From: Mytilinidion resinicola
Lineage: Eukaryota; Ascomycota; Dothideomycetes; Mytilinidiales; Mytilinidiaceae
Direction: 5' to 3'
Length of the DNA stretch: 64,000 nucleotides
Assembly: GCF_010093595.1 (NCBI RefSeq)
Contig: NW_022985450.1
Location: 455,534-519,533, forward strand
Shown here: positions 22,595 through 34,297 of the stretch, in pieces
Position numbering within the stretch: the stretch's first letter is position 1
Layout: every line of letters begins with the position of its first letter
Notes under the pieces: model-generated
Told to the model about the DNA's origin: nothing
The model's database searches: none
Seen by the model: the letters and a program-made list of their open reading frames with translations, nothing else
Made by a program: the position numbers and the translations under genes

Positions 22595-23085
22595 GGCGAA
22601 ATATTGACGATTTGATGGTGCTGGCACAGCGCCGTCAAAAGTTTGCAGTTAGAGAGGTGTGCCAGAAGTTCTGCGACAGGTCTGTCAAAGTTCTGCAGCA
22701 GGTCTGTCAAAGTTCTGCAATCTTGGCGTTACATACAGGTGAATGCAATCGCCGAGGACCAAGTGTCGCGCCTCGAGCCCCGTTTGAACCCGCTTCTCGC
22801 TGCACTCCCTATCGTTACTTATCAGCTTGAGCTTTTCCACGGATCTTGTCTACTGATTTAACCTCGAAACGTGCTCGGATCTGTCAAAATTGGTACCTGG
22901 GGGAAGATATTTGAAGACCCCTAATTTGCGGACCGATTTCACCTAATGACGTACAGTTTCCGTGAGTGCAGTCGAAAATCTAACAGAACGTTTTGGTCGA
23001 TCTGCGGATGCTAGCAGGAAGCTATGACCCCCCTTAGGGGGCAAAGACTCTAGAAGATACTGTCTACACAAGACCTGATGTGAGT
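22595..23085. other. Spacer between DUF7918-like copies, part of the duplication
   Basis: About 490 bp. Its first half matches the region upstream of copy A (gtgaatgcaatcgccg is shared with 25011-25026), so the promoter was duplicated with the gene. It contains a 22-bp unit repeated twice (22677-22720). Confidence 0.6.
22677..22720 (+). repeat. 22-bp tandem repeat, two copies
   Basis: caggtctgtcaaagttctgc followed by ag, then repeated with one difference at the last base. It lies just upstream of the start of broken copy B. Confidence 0.9.
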
Positions 23086-24885
23086 TCACGCAGTATCCTC
23101 GCGACCCCTCTCCTCAGCGTCCGCCTCAGCCTTCTGCTTTCGAAGCATATCAAGCTTGACCTTCATGCGGATACGCTCAATAGCCAACTTCTGAGCCTTC
23201 GCTTCTGCTTCAATCCTCTTCTTCGCAGCCTCTTCGCTGGCCCTGTTCTGGGTGGCCTCTAACTCAGCCTCGATTATAGCACGGGCCTCCTCATGCTCGA
23301 TTCTGGTGACCTCCAGATCAGTCGAGTCAAGGACCATCTGCAGAAAGTCCCCATCTTTACGGTCACTATCCGTGATGCCCATTGTTGGGGTCTCCGACCG
23401 GCGGTTCTGACCGGCACGCTGGTGCACCGGGCTCTCCTCCGCAATGGTTTGTAGAGGGCCAAAGGTCTGTGTGTTCGCGCGAGAATCACGCCCACTCAAA
23501 GCCGAAGCTACGGATGGAGCATGAGAGCGATTGAGTTGACGAGGCGCCGAGAACCGAGAGGGAGTGACAGAGCGCGTGAGTCCAGGAGCCACCTCTGGCG
23601 CGGGGCTCACCGTTACGGTTCTCATACGCTTGGTAACATGTTGAACCGGATCTTCGGTCTCGATGGATGGCAAGATAGCAGGCAACTCAGGGTACTCCTC
23701 GTCTGAGTCAGGTGTGTCATGCTCCCGAAACGGCTTTCGTACGCGCGGTGCCCGCTTGCGCTTAAGAATCGGCATAGCGGGTGGCGCGCTAGACGTTGGG
23801 AAACGGTGTTGGCGAGGTGGCTGTTGCGGGACGCGGGGAGGCTTTGAGTCTTGGTTCTTCTCCCAGTCTAGAGAGTAGCCGGAGGCGTCATCTTGGTCTT
23901 CTTCTGAGGCACGGGAGCGGCTGATCCAGTCTAAAATCAACGTTAGTGTGGCCCTCTTGCGCTGTTTTGTCCACTTACTGTAGTCACGATAGTACCAGAT
24001 GTACCGATTGAGAACGCCGCGAGGGCTCTGAGTGGCTGTGAACCGGTATCCAGACGTCGGCACCTCGTCGACGGCTCCGGTAGTTTCGAGTCTAAATAAG
24101 GTAAGTACAGAATTTGCAGATCAATGTACATGCGACGCAACATACTTAGTATAATACTCTATGCCATTGTTATAGTTGAAGGTAGTGGTCACGGGGTTCT
24201 CCTGGCGAACACACCAAGGCAACACGTTCTGGCGAGTCCGGCCATAATTTGGCAGCTGAGCAAGGTCGTTCTTTGCGCGTCCGAACTGGACGTCGACGGT
24301 GATTCTTCCCACAAAGTTGTGCTGGTGGGTTTCATGCTCCTCTGAAAGCTTGTACGCAGGGTCTTTGTATAATTAGCAAGCTTTTCGGTAGGATATCATA
24401 GGTAGAATACGATAGCACATACCAGGAAAAAGATCAGCGAACTTGAAAGTGGCTTTCTGCAACTCGTCCTTCTCTTCACCCGTCCCGGTAGTATATTTAG
24501 CCCTCAGCACGCAATCCATGAAGGTGTACTTCTTGACGTGAGTAGTGGACTGGTTGCGGGGTTCAAGCTCTGCGTAAGGAACAAAGCGCTCGAAGTGCAG
24601 AGTGTATGCCTGCTCATCGCGGTGTCCATCGATAGTGATGGAAAATTGGAGACCGCCGTCATGAGTCATTCCCTTGAAGGTATGGGCCGGAACGACGACC
24701 TCAATACCGTACTGCTCGTTGGCTTGGACAGCAATGGAGGCCTTACGGGCGTAGGTTTTGACTGCGTTGCCAATATGACCTGGTATCCAGGGGCTCACAG
24801 AGGCAACAGAGGCTTCCTCCAGGTCTTTGAACGCCTTGCCGTTCCGGCGAACAACGAACGCAGAAATACCGCTCTTTCCTATCAT
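23086..24885 (-). CDS. DUF7918-like coiled-coil protein, copy A (intact)
   Basis: Four exons: 24885-24423, 24362-24146, 24091-23979 and 23930-23086 (545 aa); all phases agree. The N-terminal half (residues 1 to about 240) is a beta-rich module: ISAFVVRRNGKAFKDLEEAS, KASIAVQANEQYGIEVVVP, FSITIDGHRDEQAYTLHFER, GRITVDVQFG and RQNVLPWC. It resembles fungal DUF7918 proteins, which carry an extracted-from-genomes domain without known function; this assignment is by pattern only. The middle is Ser/Pro-rich with basic clusters (LKRKRAPRVRKPFRE) that could be nuclear localisation signals. The C-terminus is a long charged coiled coil (IEHEEARAIIEAELEA ... ERIRMKVKLDMLRKQKAEAD). The last intron (23931-23978) is 48 nt, in frame and stop-free, so a version retaining it is possible. 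The broken tandem copy lies immediately downstream. Confidence 0.65.
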
Positions 24886-25941
24886 CTTGAAGCCTGGCGG
24901 TAGTTGTGATGACCAGCGGTGCCAAAATTCTGGTCTGAAGTTAGGTGTAGAAAATTTTGGTCCAGAATTTCGTGGCCGCAGATTTTGAGTGCGTCTGTCT
25001 TGGCATATTATGGTGAATGCAATCGCCGGGGATCATGTGGTACGTCTCGAACGCCGTTCAAATCCCCTGGTCTCCGCAATCCCTATCTCAGCTTGTCAGC
25101 TCTGGATTTTCTAACACACCTCCTTTGCTGGAACCGCCTAGAAACTCGCTCACCTCTTCCAAGATTGTTGTACAGATGAGATATTTGAAAGAACTCTACA
25201 TTAAGTCTTCAACTCAAGCTAATCAAGGACAGCTCCGTGGATTCACCTGAGAATTGACACAGCTTCTTGGGTACGCTGCGGATGTTGATAAGAGGTCGTG
25301 ACTCCCCCCGAAGAGACGGAAACTCGGGAAAAGCTCATGGCTGCAAGGCAAAACATAAAGAGGGTTTAGGTAGAGGGCTGATCGATACTACATAAGAGCA
25401 GCCTCCTCCAAAGCACCTAGGAATTGGCACAACTTCTCGAGTCATTGGTAGACCCTCATCAGACTCGAAGACACCCCTGGGCATAGCCAGAACGAGGATT
25501 AGAAGATGTCAAATTTGACGATCTTGGATTGGATATAATGTAGGATGGAAACTGATATAAATAAGAAGAGCCTGGGTCGCCTAGGAACGATTTTCTCCGT
25601 TGTCAAGAAAGAAAAGAATACTTGCCAAAATAGGGCCTCTCCAATAGAATGCTGTTCATTGGATACATTTTAGAGTATACGCTATAACCCTGGTGGCTGG
25701 GCGTAACCTTTGTATGACTAGATCAGCGGGGTCTCCGCGGAGACGTTCAACGAAACACTGCTTACGAAGTAATATTCAACTCTCCTACTATTTATATCGG
25801 CATCGCTTACTTCTTTCTTTGTGCTGAGAACTTACTATAAGATAGCCTCTCTAGCTCTCTCAACGTCTTTACAAACCCGACAAAATCTCTGCATCTGAAA
25901 TACGCAAAAAGTCAGCACCGATATTTACGACACTGGAAACC
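24886..25941. other. Divergent intergenic region (DUF7918-like / nitronate monooxygenase)
   Basis: About 1.06 kb. The left part (to about 25330) is the duplicated upstream block shared with 22600-23050. The right part has an AT-rich tatttatatcgg near 25790, possibly the core promoter of the plus-strand oxidase gene. No coding exon was found. Confidence 0.5.
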
Positions 25942-26976
25942 ATGGCATCGCTGCGATCAAGCTTACCATGGACGAAATTACCTCTCATCATCAACGCACC
26001 CATGGCTAATTTTGCCGGTGGAGACCTCGCAGCTGCAGTCACAGGAGCTGGCGGTCTGGGAACGATCGGCACAATGTTCGACATGGATGTCCTTAAAGCA
26101 AACCTTAACACCGCCTCAAAACTACTACAACGAGGAAACATCCCGCGGTTCAATGGCACCCTTCCGGTCGGCGTCTCCTTCCTCACATTCGCCTCGAAAC
26201 TCGGCCCAGCAACACCAGTAATTGAAGAATTCAAGCCTGCAGTCGTGTGGCTGTTTGGCGCGATAGAATTGGATGATTACGTTGTTTGGGCGAAGGCAGT
26301 TAGAGAAGTGAGTCCGGCTTCGAAGATCTGGATCCAGTGTGGTAGCGTGGCTTCAGCTTTGCACATTGCGAAGTCGTCTGCGTTGGATGTGCTCGTGGTG
26401 CAAGGAGCGGACGCTGGAGGTCATGGATATGAGAAGAGTGCTGGAATCATCTCATTGCTTCCAGAAGCCGCCGATGCGTTAGCGAAAGCGGGATTCGGGC
26501 ATATACCACTCGTGGCGGCTGGCGGTATTGCTGATGGCCGTGGAGTTGCTGCAGCACAGGCCCTTGGTGCGAAGGGTATTGTGATGGGTACTAGATTTCT
26601 GGCGGCCAGGGAAACGACTGTGCCGCCCAATTACCAGACGGCTGTCTTGAAGGCAACAGATGGCAGTCAGAGTACGGTCCGGGCGAAAGTCTTCGATGAA
26701 TTAAAGGGTCCCAACGTCTGGCCGGCGGTGTACGACGGAAGAAGTATTGTTACCGAAAGCTACACAGATCATGTCAAGGGAGTAGGTATAGAAGAGATCA
26801 GAAAGCTGCACGCTGAAGCAGTCAAAAAGGAGGATGGAGGGTACGGAGAGAAAGCAAGAGCGGCCATATGGGCGGGTACCGGAGTTGGACTTGTGACAGA
26901 GGTGATGGATGCTGCTGATATCATCGAGCAAGTTCGCAGCCAGGCTCAGAAAATTTGTAAAGAATTCAGTTCTTAA
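25942..26976 (+). CDS. Nitronate monooxygenase
   Basis: A single exon of 344 aa starting at ATG 25942 (MASLRSSLPW). It has the TIM-barrel FMN fold of PF03060. LPLIINAPMANFAGGDLAAA is the first strand and loop, GAGGLGTIG follows, VVQGADAGGHG carries the conserved His/Gly FMN-phosphate region, and PLVAAGGIADGRGVAAA with GIVMGTRFLA is the second phosphate-binding block. The enzyme oxidises alkyl nitronates, including the toxic natural product propionate-3-nitronate, to carbonyls and nitrite using O2 and FMN. Fungi usually carry several paralogues, and the neighbours give no pathway. The length is slightly short of the Neurospora enzyme but both FMN blocks are intact. Confidence 0.9.
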   Translation: MASLRSSLPWTKLPLIINAPMANFAGGDLAAAVTGAGGLGTIGTMFDMDVLKANLNTASKLLQRGNIPRFNGTLPVGVSFLTFASKLGPATPVIEEFKPAVVWLFGAIELDDYVVWAKAVREVSPASKIWIQCGSVASALHIAKSSALDVLVVQGADAGGHGYEKSAGIISLLPEAADALAKAGFGHIPLVAAGGIADGRGVAAAQALGAKGIVMGTRFLAARETTVPPNYQTAVLKATDGSQSTVRAKVFDELKGPNVWPAVYDGRSIVTESYTDHVKGVGIEEIRKLHAEAVKKEDGGYGEKARAAIWAGTGVGLVTEVMDAADIIEQVRSQAQKICKEFSS

Positions 26977-27458
26977 GAGCGAAAAGCCAGGTAGCCGCAA
27001 GAGCTGATTTAATTCAAACCCAATGCAACTGCATACTGCTTCAGCTTTGCTTGTAGTAACTTGATGGCGAAGTAACAAAGAGCGTTTGATTAGAGAGAGC
27101 ATTATAAATTTGAACTTAAGAAAGAGGAAAAGCCTGGAAAGTTGGAGTGCAGTCTCGTGCGATAGGAAACCCTGACAAGTCCTTGGAGAAGCTTTGTAAG
27201 AGGCTGAGGACAGGCTTCTACTTCGTTTAATGGCTTTCCATAGGATGTTTGCACATTCTGAGATGGATGAGATGGGATGAGTTTGATGTTTGGGATGAAG
27301 AAGAGTGAATGACGCGTGACGCACCCTGGCACCCGCGCTTTCCCGCCAAGATGACGACTGAGCCACTTCAACTCCACTTCGCCGCCGCCTTCCTCTAACC
27401 TGCCACCATCCTACATACAACTCTCCGCCATCGACCACTACAAGCGCAAGCCCTCGCC
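26977..27458. other. Intergenic region upstream of Bax inhibitor gene
   Basis: About 480 bp, with a pyrimidine-rich leader close to the start at 27459. A long antisense open frame crosses it but has no family support. Confidence 0.5.
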
Positions 27459-28341
27459 ATGGCTGCAAACACCAAGTACCAGCCCGCTCCTCAGCGCGAC
27501 TCTTTCGAAGAGCCTGGATACTCGCAGGCGCCACCTTCGTACGACGCAGAGGCCTCAACTCAAGCAGCCTTGCTAGGAGGAGTCCCCCGCAGCGAGGACG
27601 ACAACATCCCCGATGACTTCAAGTTCGGTGGGGTCGTCTCAGAGGCAACTCTCGATATCCGCATGGCCTTTATCCGCAAAGTCTACGCCATCCTGTAAGT
27701 GCCCATGCTGGGTGCCTTCTGCGACTGGCACTAACATCACTTCCAGGACCGTCCAACTGCTCGTCACGGCCGCCGTCAGCTCCGTTTCGTACTTCAACAA
27801 GGGATACAAGCAGTGGATCCAGTCGACACCATGGATGATGTGGGTGTCGCTCATCGGAGCCATCGTCTTCATGGGCCTCACATTCTGGAAGCGCAAGTCG
27901 TACCCCACCAACCTGCTCTTCCTCGGCGGCTTCACCATCCTGGAGGCATACTCGGTCTCGGTCATCGTGTCCTTCACAGACACCATCATAGTGCTCGAAG
28001 CGCTTATTTTCACCCTTGGGATATTCGTTGCGCTAAGTCTCTTTGCCTGCCAGACTAAGTACGACTTCACAAACTGGATGCCATACCTCTTCGGCGCGCT
28101 TTGGGTCCTGATCCTGTTTGGCTTCATGGCCATGTGGTTCCCGTACAACAGCAAGGTCGAGCTAGGCTACGGAATTATCACGGCGCTCATCTTCAGCGCC
28201 TACATTCTCGTGGACACACAATTGATTATGCGCCACTACCATGTCGAGGAGGAGATTGCGGCCGCCATCTCGCTCTACCTCGATATCATCAACTTGTTCC
28301 TCGCCATTCTGCGGATCCTCAACTCGCAGAACAACAACTAG
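27459..28341 (+). CDS. BXI1: Bax inhibitor-1 family protein (Bxi1-like)
   Basis: Two exons, 27459-27694 and 27747-28341 (276 aa; 52-nt intron with a CTAAC branch point). A Pro/Tyr-rich cytosolic N-terminus (YQPAPQRDSFEEPGY) is followed by about seven membrane helices: TVQLLVTAAVSSVSYF, MMWVSLIGAIVFMGLTF, NLLFLGGFTILEAYSVSVIV, IIVLEALIFTLGIFVALSLF, WMPYLFGALWVLILFGFMA, and the last pair around VDTQLIMRHYHVEEEIAAAI and SLYLDIINLFLAILRIL. The motif CQTKYDFT and the acidic residues of the last helices are typical of the TMBIM/BI-1 family. In yeast Bxi1/Ybh3 lies in the ER/vacuole and affects Ca2+ and the unfolded-protein response. The codon bias and short intron suggest a conserved, well-expressed gene. 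Confidence 0.9.
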
Positions 28342-29053
28342 GCGCGCAGACTTGGCAGCTGGAGTTCGATGATGTATGCATTTTTGGGAAGGGTTGTTTG
28401 GCTTAAATTGAGCTGGCGCGTCGGATGGGAATGAGGCTTGTCCATTGTTACTGTGTTCTGCGACCTTTAGGTGCGCGTTGTGCTTGTATGATATCAAAAT
28501 GCACCTGTCCTTCCACGGACGAAATCTCAATTTCGGGCTTGCCCCGGAATCCCATGACCATGCTGCCCCATTGTGATGTCTCGTTTGCGAATCGCAAATG
28601 CAGCGTGATGAGCTCGGGGTCTGTGATTGGCGGAGACGTGTCGTTGAGCTCTCGTTACTCGTCTGGCGTTTGACGGCGACGCAAGAGAAGAACCTCAACC
28701 GTCGCTCAGACCACCCTCTCGATCTATACGCATCCTCCCGCCGCGGGCGAGTCTATCCCACCATATCTGCCACCTTTCCCGCCCCGCCCTGCCCAACCTC
28801 GTCCTGCTCGCCGGTTCATTCGTGTGCGCATCCTGGAACGAACCGATCTCCAAAGCGCTTCCCCACACCAGCTCGAAATCCCTGAGCACACCGCCCATTC
28901 TTGAAACATCCTCTTCCCCGCAAGCCGGGAGACACGCCAGACTCCAACCGTCCGTCGTTCTGCAAACGTCCTCCTGTCGCTGCCGCTATTCCTCCCAATG
29001 TCCGCCCGCCTCTAATTCCAGTACATCCCACCCGCTCGCCCACCACTTCGACC
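28342..29053. other. Intergenic region / leader of ceramide synthase gene
   Basis: About 710 bp. The second half (28690-29050) is C/T-rich, as in long fungal 5' leaders. A TTG-initiated extension from 28901 is in frame with the next gene but is not supported; ATG 29054 is in an ACCATGG context. Confidence 0.55.
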
Positions 29054-30816
29054 ATGGCAGCAGCAGTCGCAGCTCCACGCCCCGCCAATGGCTTCAGCAG
29101 CTACCAGGACCTCAATTGGACCTCGGACGCCAAAATTGGCGCTGACTGGGAGCAGCCACCCTCGTTCAGCCAGGCCCTCGAACATGTCCCCGAAAAAGTA
29201 CCTGAGCGAAGCGTACGTCGGGTCATGGTGAAGAGGACGAAGAAGAAACCCACAGACGAGAGCCTCCTGGGGAGCATGTTCAGTTTGATCTGCGAGCACC
29301 AGATAGGTATGCAGACTACTTCGGAGTCTTTTAATGTGGTACTAATTGAATCCAGGCCTGTCTGTCAACCTGCTCCTGCTCCTCTTCCTATCCCACCTCA
29401 TGTTCCCGCGCATACGATGGCGGACCCAAAAGTTCTTCCACCTCTCCTATTACAACGAAGAGAGCGGCATGTACACGTCGGGAATCGACGATCTGTCCTA
29501 TGTGGCCTTTTGGATTGTCGTGTTCACGGGCCTGCGTGCGAGTGTCATGGACTACATACTTCACCCATTAGCGTCACTTGGGGGCATCAACCGGCCCAGA
29601 GACGTAGTCAGATTCGTCGAACAGGCATGGCTAATAGTGTACTATTCCGTCATCTGGCCAATGGGCATGGTACGTCTCCCAGTTGCCTTCGACCAAATTT
29701 GAGAAGCGCAAAATCTGTCAAATGGTCCCTTTTAGGAAAATGCTAACGGATAACAGTACATAGTATACAACTCCTCCTATTGGTTCAATTTGAGAGAGAT
29801 GTGGACCAATTGGCCGATTGCCCAAATGGACGGCCTTTTCAAGTGGTATTATCTTGTCCAATTCGCTTTTTGGTTACAACAGATCCTGGTTGTCAACATC
29901 GAGGAGCGCCGGAAAGATTACGCGCAATACCTCGCTCATCACATTATTACGTCTGCTCTCATGTTCATGAGCTATGGCTACTACCAGATGAGGGTCGGAA
30001 CTGTCATTCTGAGTTGTATGGATGTTGTGGATATTATTCTTTCCGTACGTTCAAAAGCTTCATGGAAACACTCTCCTTCAATCGCATTACTAACAACCCA
30101 GACAGGCTGCCAAAATGCTCAAATACCTTGGCTTTGACGGCATCTGCGATTATATCTTCGGGTTGTTTATGGCCACCTGGGTGGTTGCGCGACACGGCTT
30201 CTACCTCTCGATTTGCTGGTCTCTCTATGCTCACACCCCTACTTCACTCCCTTCAGCATGCTACAACTCTGACACCGGGGTTATGCTCGCTCCCTCCGAA
30301 CCAGGCTACGAAAAGAATGGAGGGACCGAAATCTGGAAGAACATTCTCCAAACCTACATCGATCCCCACGGCCCAGTTTGCTGGAACTCGAACATTGAAT
30401 GGAGTTTTATGGGGCTCTTGCTCGCGCTCCAATTCATCACTTTGCTCTGGTTCGCCCTGATCGTCAAGGTTGCATGGAAAGTAGTCAACGGGGGGGTAGC
30501 AGACGACGTGCGCTCCGACGACGAAGGCGACGATGAGGAAGAGATTGAGGTTGAAGAATATTCTGACCACCCCAAATCTTCCATTCCATCGCCTTCTAAA
30601 GCCAAAGCTAACATGGTCATGGAAGGTGTACCTCTAGAGGAAGAGGTCGGGGTCGAGTCCTTGACGTTCGTCCGCCGCAACAGCCCCGGCGTGCTCAACT
30701 ACAAGCGCAGCAGTGCCGGGCGCGGCGGCGGCAACAGGTCGAGCGGTATCAGTATTCCCGGTCACGGCGACCGGAAGGAGTTGCTTGGTCGCATTGGGTG
30801 CGATAAACCCACTTGA
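29054..30816 (+). CDS. LAG1: Ceramide synthase (LAG1/LAC1, TLC domain)
   Basis: Four exons: 29054-29306, 29356-29669, 29757-30044 and 30106-30816 (521 aa); every phase agrees. The TLC domain starts around LSVNLLLLLFLSHLMFPRIR and includes RWRTQKFFHLSYYNEESGMY. The Lag1p motif lies at RRKDYAQYLAHHIITSALMF (adjacent catalytic His pair) and CMDVVDIILSAAKMLKYLG (conserved Asp residues). Later helices include YIFGLFMATWVVARHGF and WSFMGLLLALQFITLLWFAL. The enzyme N-acylates sphingoid bases with acyl-CoA in the ER membrane, a step essential for complex sphingolipids. The C-terminal tail is long and acidic (DDEGDDEEEIEVEEY) with Ser clusters, where casein kinase 2 sites would be expected by analogy with yeast Lac1/Lag1. 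ATG 29054 is chosen for context. Confidence 0.95.
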
Positions 30817-32213
30817 GAAGCGTTCGGTTTGGCATGGCTCTCTTTTCCTCTCGTCTCCTCCGCGTTTCTTCTCACCCTATGAAAGGGTTTCGGTAAAAAA
30901 GTGCACAGGCGAAACGAAACGAAGTACGGTTTGGCTGTGAGCTCGTTTACTCATTTTTCCTGGTTATTACCTCATTAGTGTGTTCGATTCTCCACACTCC
31001 TGCTGCATAACCTTTTGGTCGGGTATCGAATGGCATGGCATGACATGGATGGATGGATAGACGGATATTGATGGTGGACGGACGAACGGGCGTGGGGCGT
31101 GGGGCGTGGGGCGTGGGGCGCGTAATTCATGGTGTTTGCGCTGCTGTTGACTGACACCGCGTTGGTGGTCACGGACGGTCTCTCTGTTACATATGCCTAG
31201 CTGCGACATACCCTAGAGGATAGGTAGCCTAATCCTATGTTTATCGGCTAAGAACTATTCTTCTTTCTGAGCTCTCTCCATGACTCTGCGTTTACTCTTG
31301 ACGATGGCGCGGGTAGAGGCTGGGATAGATGGGCTTAAGGTGTGATGGATGGTTGTGTATATGGCAGGGGTGACGGTTTGATGTCGGAGTCGAGATCGGA
31401 CGGAGTGGATACCGCCGCGTCCTAACCGGTTCCCGATTCAAGCAGTTCGGTTTGTGCATTTGACTTCCGATTAGTGTGAGTAAGGTCTCCAAGGGGTGCT
31501 TTGACAACATCGTCTTGAGGGAACACTGCTTAAGAAAAGGAACTTAGTAATGTTGAGGGCGTGTGTCGCAATGCCGCGTTCCTCGACGTCTACGACCATC
31601 TATATCATATCAGACAGTCGAATCTGTAACGAGTACCGACAAAAGAGGACACTCCCTCCACGGAGTCTCCCTATAGCTCTATAGCGTCATTTTCTTACTT
31701 CTATCTACTCTAACTCTCTTTTAAAGTTAGGGGGTGTATTAAGTTACTCTAGGACTATGCCCTAGCTAGCTCGCATAGAAATAACTTCTATAGAAAGGTT
31801 TGACCGCATAAGCTTAATCCCTATTAGCCGTATAAGCTTAAACCCCGGCTTCGTTATAGACCTAATATAACACCACGCAACGGCCTACGTATGCCTAAGT
31901 CCCCTGCGTTACGTACTTAATTATGCGCACTTTCCTCTTTCTACACTTGCTATATCTATTAAGCTACCCCTAGGGGTGGCCGCTCTCGGTGTACATAATA
32001 AGGTCTTCGAACCTCCCTAATAAAACAGAGTTAACACCGACTTTCAACTTCAGTCTTTCCATTCTCTCCAGAATTCTGAAAATGCATTAAAGTATGTCTC
32101 ACAATCTCATACGGATGTGATTTGGGAGGGTTAGATACTGGCCTCATCAACGATGAGACTAGGTACGTCGGTCTATGGTGCAGAGTAGAGATCCTTATGA
32201 AAGAGTTCAGCTA
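30817..32213. other. Intergenic region between ceramide synthase and HET genes
   Basis: About 1.4 kb between convergent genes. It has a G-rich repeat (listed separately) and an AT-rich stretch (31600-32000) with short repeated phrases such as ccgtataagctta / cataagcttaa near 31810-31835, probably decayed DNA. No gene was recognised. Confidence 0.5.
31088..31119 (+). repeat. 7-bp tandem repeat with G-quadruplex pattern
   Basis: cgtgggg is repeated four times after ggg. This gives four GGGG tracts separated by CGT, a perfect intramolecular G-quadruplex pattern, about 270 bp downstream of the ceramide synthase stop. Confidence 0.9.
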
Positions 32214-34297
32214 CTACACAAGAACTAACTCCATCATCTCGCCAACAGCTTCCCAATCTTCAGTGAAGTACCGACCGATCGCATCATTAGGGTATCCAAC
32301 AGCCAGCGCAACCCGACAATACCTTCCCAAGCTCTGCCTCTGCAGCAGGAGCCCGTACATGAGCGAGCGATACTGCAGATCGTTTCGCGATGGGCGATGA
32401 GATATGACGACTAATAGGAAATACAGGTTCCCGATCTCGATCTCCCCGTTATCTTCATAGGTGTCGCGGTATACCAGTGCGGTCGGCTTCCCGCCTTCTG
32501 CCGCGCGTTCACTGACGACGTAGAGTTGTCTCGTCGCATCTGTCTGCTGCAGATGGACCGGAACGACCGTTCCTTCGCAGTGCAATTCCGCCGCACTTAC
32601 GTTCCCGAACGGATTTAGCCCGGCCGGAATGCATGAGATGGAGAGGACATTGAGCTTGATTTCGATGGGCGAATCCTTCGCTCCTTCATACATGATCTCA
32701 CGGTCCTGCAATGACATCTCTACGGCACTAGACACGGATGCCCAGGACCATGACGGAGCACAGTACTTTTCGTGTCTCCTGCTTGGAGGGTTGGCGCGAG
32801 CCGTCAACGCGGCACCCAGAGGTGTGAGTGATTGCCAGCAAAGCCACATCGGAAGCCCTTGCTTCCATAAGCCAACGACGTACTCATCCCCAGCGCTTTG
32901 CGTCTGCATCACAGCAGCGAGGCCGGATAAAGCAGGCAGGCGGTCGGATGCGTAGGTTAAATCTCGCTGTGTAAAGTCATAGATGACTTGGTTCCACCGC
33001 AACATCAGTCCCTTCCTTTCGTTCGGAGTGCTGGCATGGATTGCCGACCTCGGCGTGAAGTTTTCGATGATCAAACGGTTCTTCAATCGTATCGGGAGAG
33101 GCTTATCTGGTACCAACTTGCACTCACAAGGCATTGCAGACGCACACTCCCAAACAATCTCATACCCGCTGAAATGCAGTATTCGCGGTGAAAGGATCTG
33201 CTCTTGCAAAGTCCATCCTCTGGTATTCAGCTTGATCTTGCCGCCACCCCGTGTGGCCATCGGCGGATGCGCGCCATCAAGTGGCCACGCGCCGCAAGTT
33301 CGAACACGAATGGCGGCATCTTTGCCTTCGAAGACCACGGGTACGGCGGAAGAGAATCGTCGGTTGCCCCGAACGAAGCACCCAGTGTGGCTGTCCGTGG
33401 AGCCGTCGGCAGAGATTGTAACAACAGCGTTACTATAATACTCGCCCATTCTTCCAGCTTCGCTAGCCCAATCCTCAGAATCTTGAACGATGCAGAGAGC
33501 GTCGATCCAGAGATTGGGTATCCCAAGCTCGCGGGTGATTATGACTGCATCTCGAAGCGTCTTCGGGAGTTCGGTTAACGGGATGCTCGTCGTGCGCTCT
33601 TGCAGCGTTGAAGGCGTCGTCTTCCAGTGGTGCGGAGGCGGGCCCCAGCAATAGCTCAGCGCGGCATACTTTCCCAATGCTCCATTGCTGACATGAAGTC
33701 TGGGGTTCGTGGTGTAGGAGCCGACTTCAAGCACTCTCGTCGGGAGAGGACTCTCAGCGTATGCTGGGCATGCTGGATGTCCACCAAGGCAATCTTTGAG
33801 CCAGCCTTGCGCCAGAGCAAGTGCTTCCGAGGACGAAGAGTCTTCGGATACATCTCTCTCGTAGCCAATGGCTGGCCAGACTAGCTGATCTCCTTGCGAA
33901 TATTCAGAAAGTGACTCCAATGTTCCCATAGACGCTATGAAACTGCTCATGGATGGGCTCTCCTAAACCCTGTGAAATGAGGCCTACCTGGTCGTATGAA
34001 AAGCTCCAGATTCTTCACATACAGCGGATCTTCGCCGGGCGATGTGTGCCCGTTGGGCTCTAGAATTAAGGGACCACCTATTATTTTCGAAGACAATCGG
34101 AGCGACCGAATATCCCTCATTCCGATGGGATCAGGAAAGGCGTCGAGGGCGTCTTGAATAGCGGCGCACGCTGTGCAGCCTTGTGATGCGGTTTGCTTGA
34201 GACTGGCAAGCTTTATCGTTCGGCTGAAGGTTGCATTTGAGGTTTCCTGGCTAACCTCGAGATGGTGACAAGTCTCGCATTTCGCGGCGCCACCCAT
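32214..34297 (-). CDS. HET-domain (heterokaryon incompatibility-type) protein
   Basis: Two exons, 34297-33988 and 33934-32214 (676 aa), joined across a 53-nt intron. An N-terminal CETCHH motif and a region ending GEDPLYVKNLELFIRPG precede the HET domain (PF06985): GKYAALSYCWGPPPHHWKTT, then LPKTLRDAVIITRELGIPNL, WIDALCIVQDSEDW, and YYSNAVVTISADGSTDSHTG. The C-terminal half contains the usual WTLQEQILSPRILHFS-like block and a carboxy-terminal beta-rich part. HET proteins trigger programmed cell death on non-self recognition in Podospora and Neurospora; most copies in a genome have no proven incompatibility role. Nothing beside it suggests a partner. No lesion was seen. Confidence 0.92.

Noticed and set aside
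26701..27558. 285-aa antisense open frame across the oxidase end and the Bax inhibitor start
   Set aside because: Runs antisense through two clear conserved genes; composition is low-complexity and there is no domain.
28901..29053. N-terminal extension of ceramide synthase
   Set aside because: Begins at TTG, is Pro/Arg-rich leader sequence, and ATG 29054 has a strong context.
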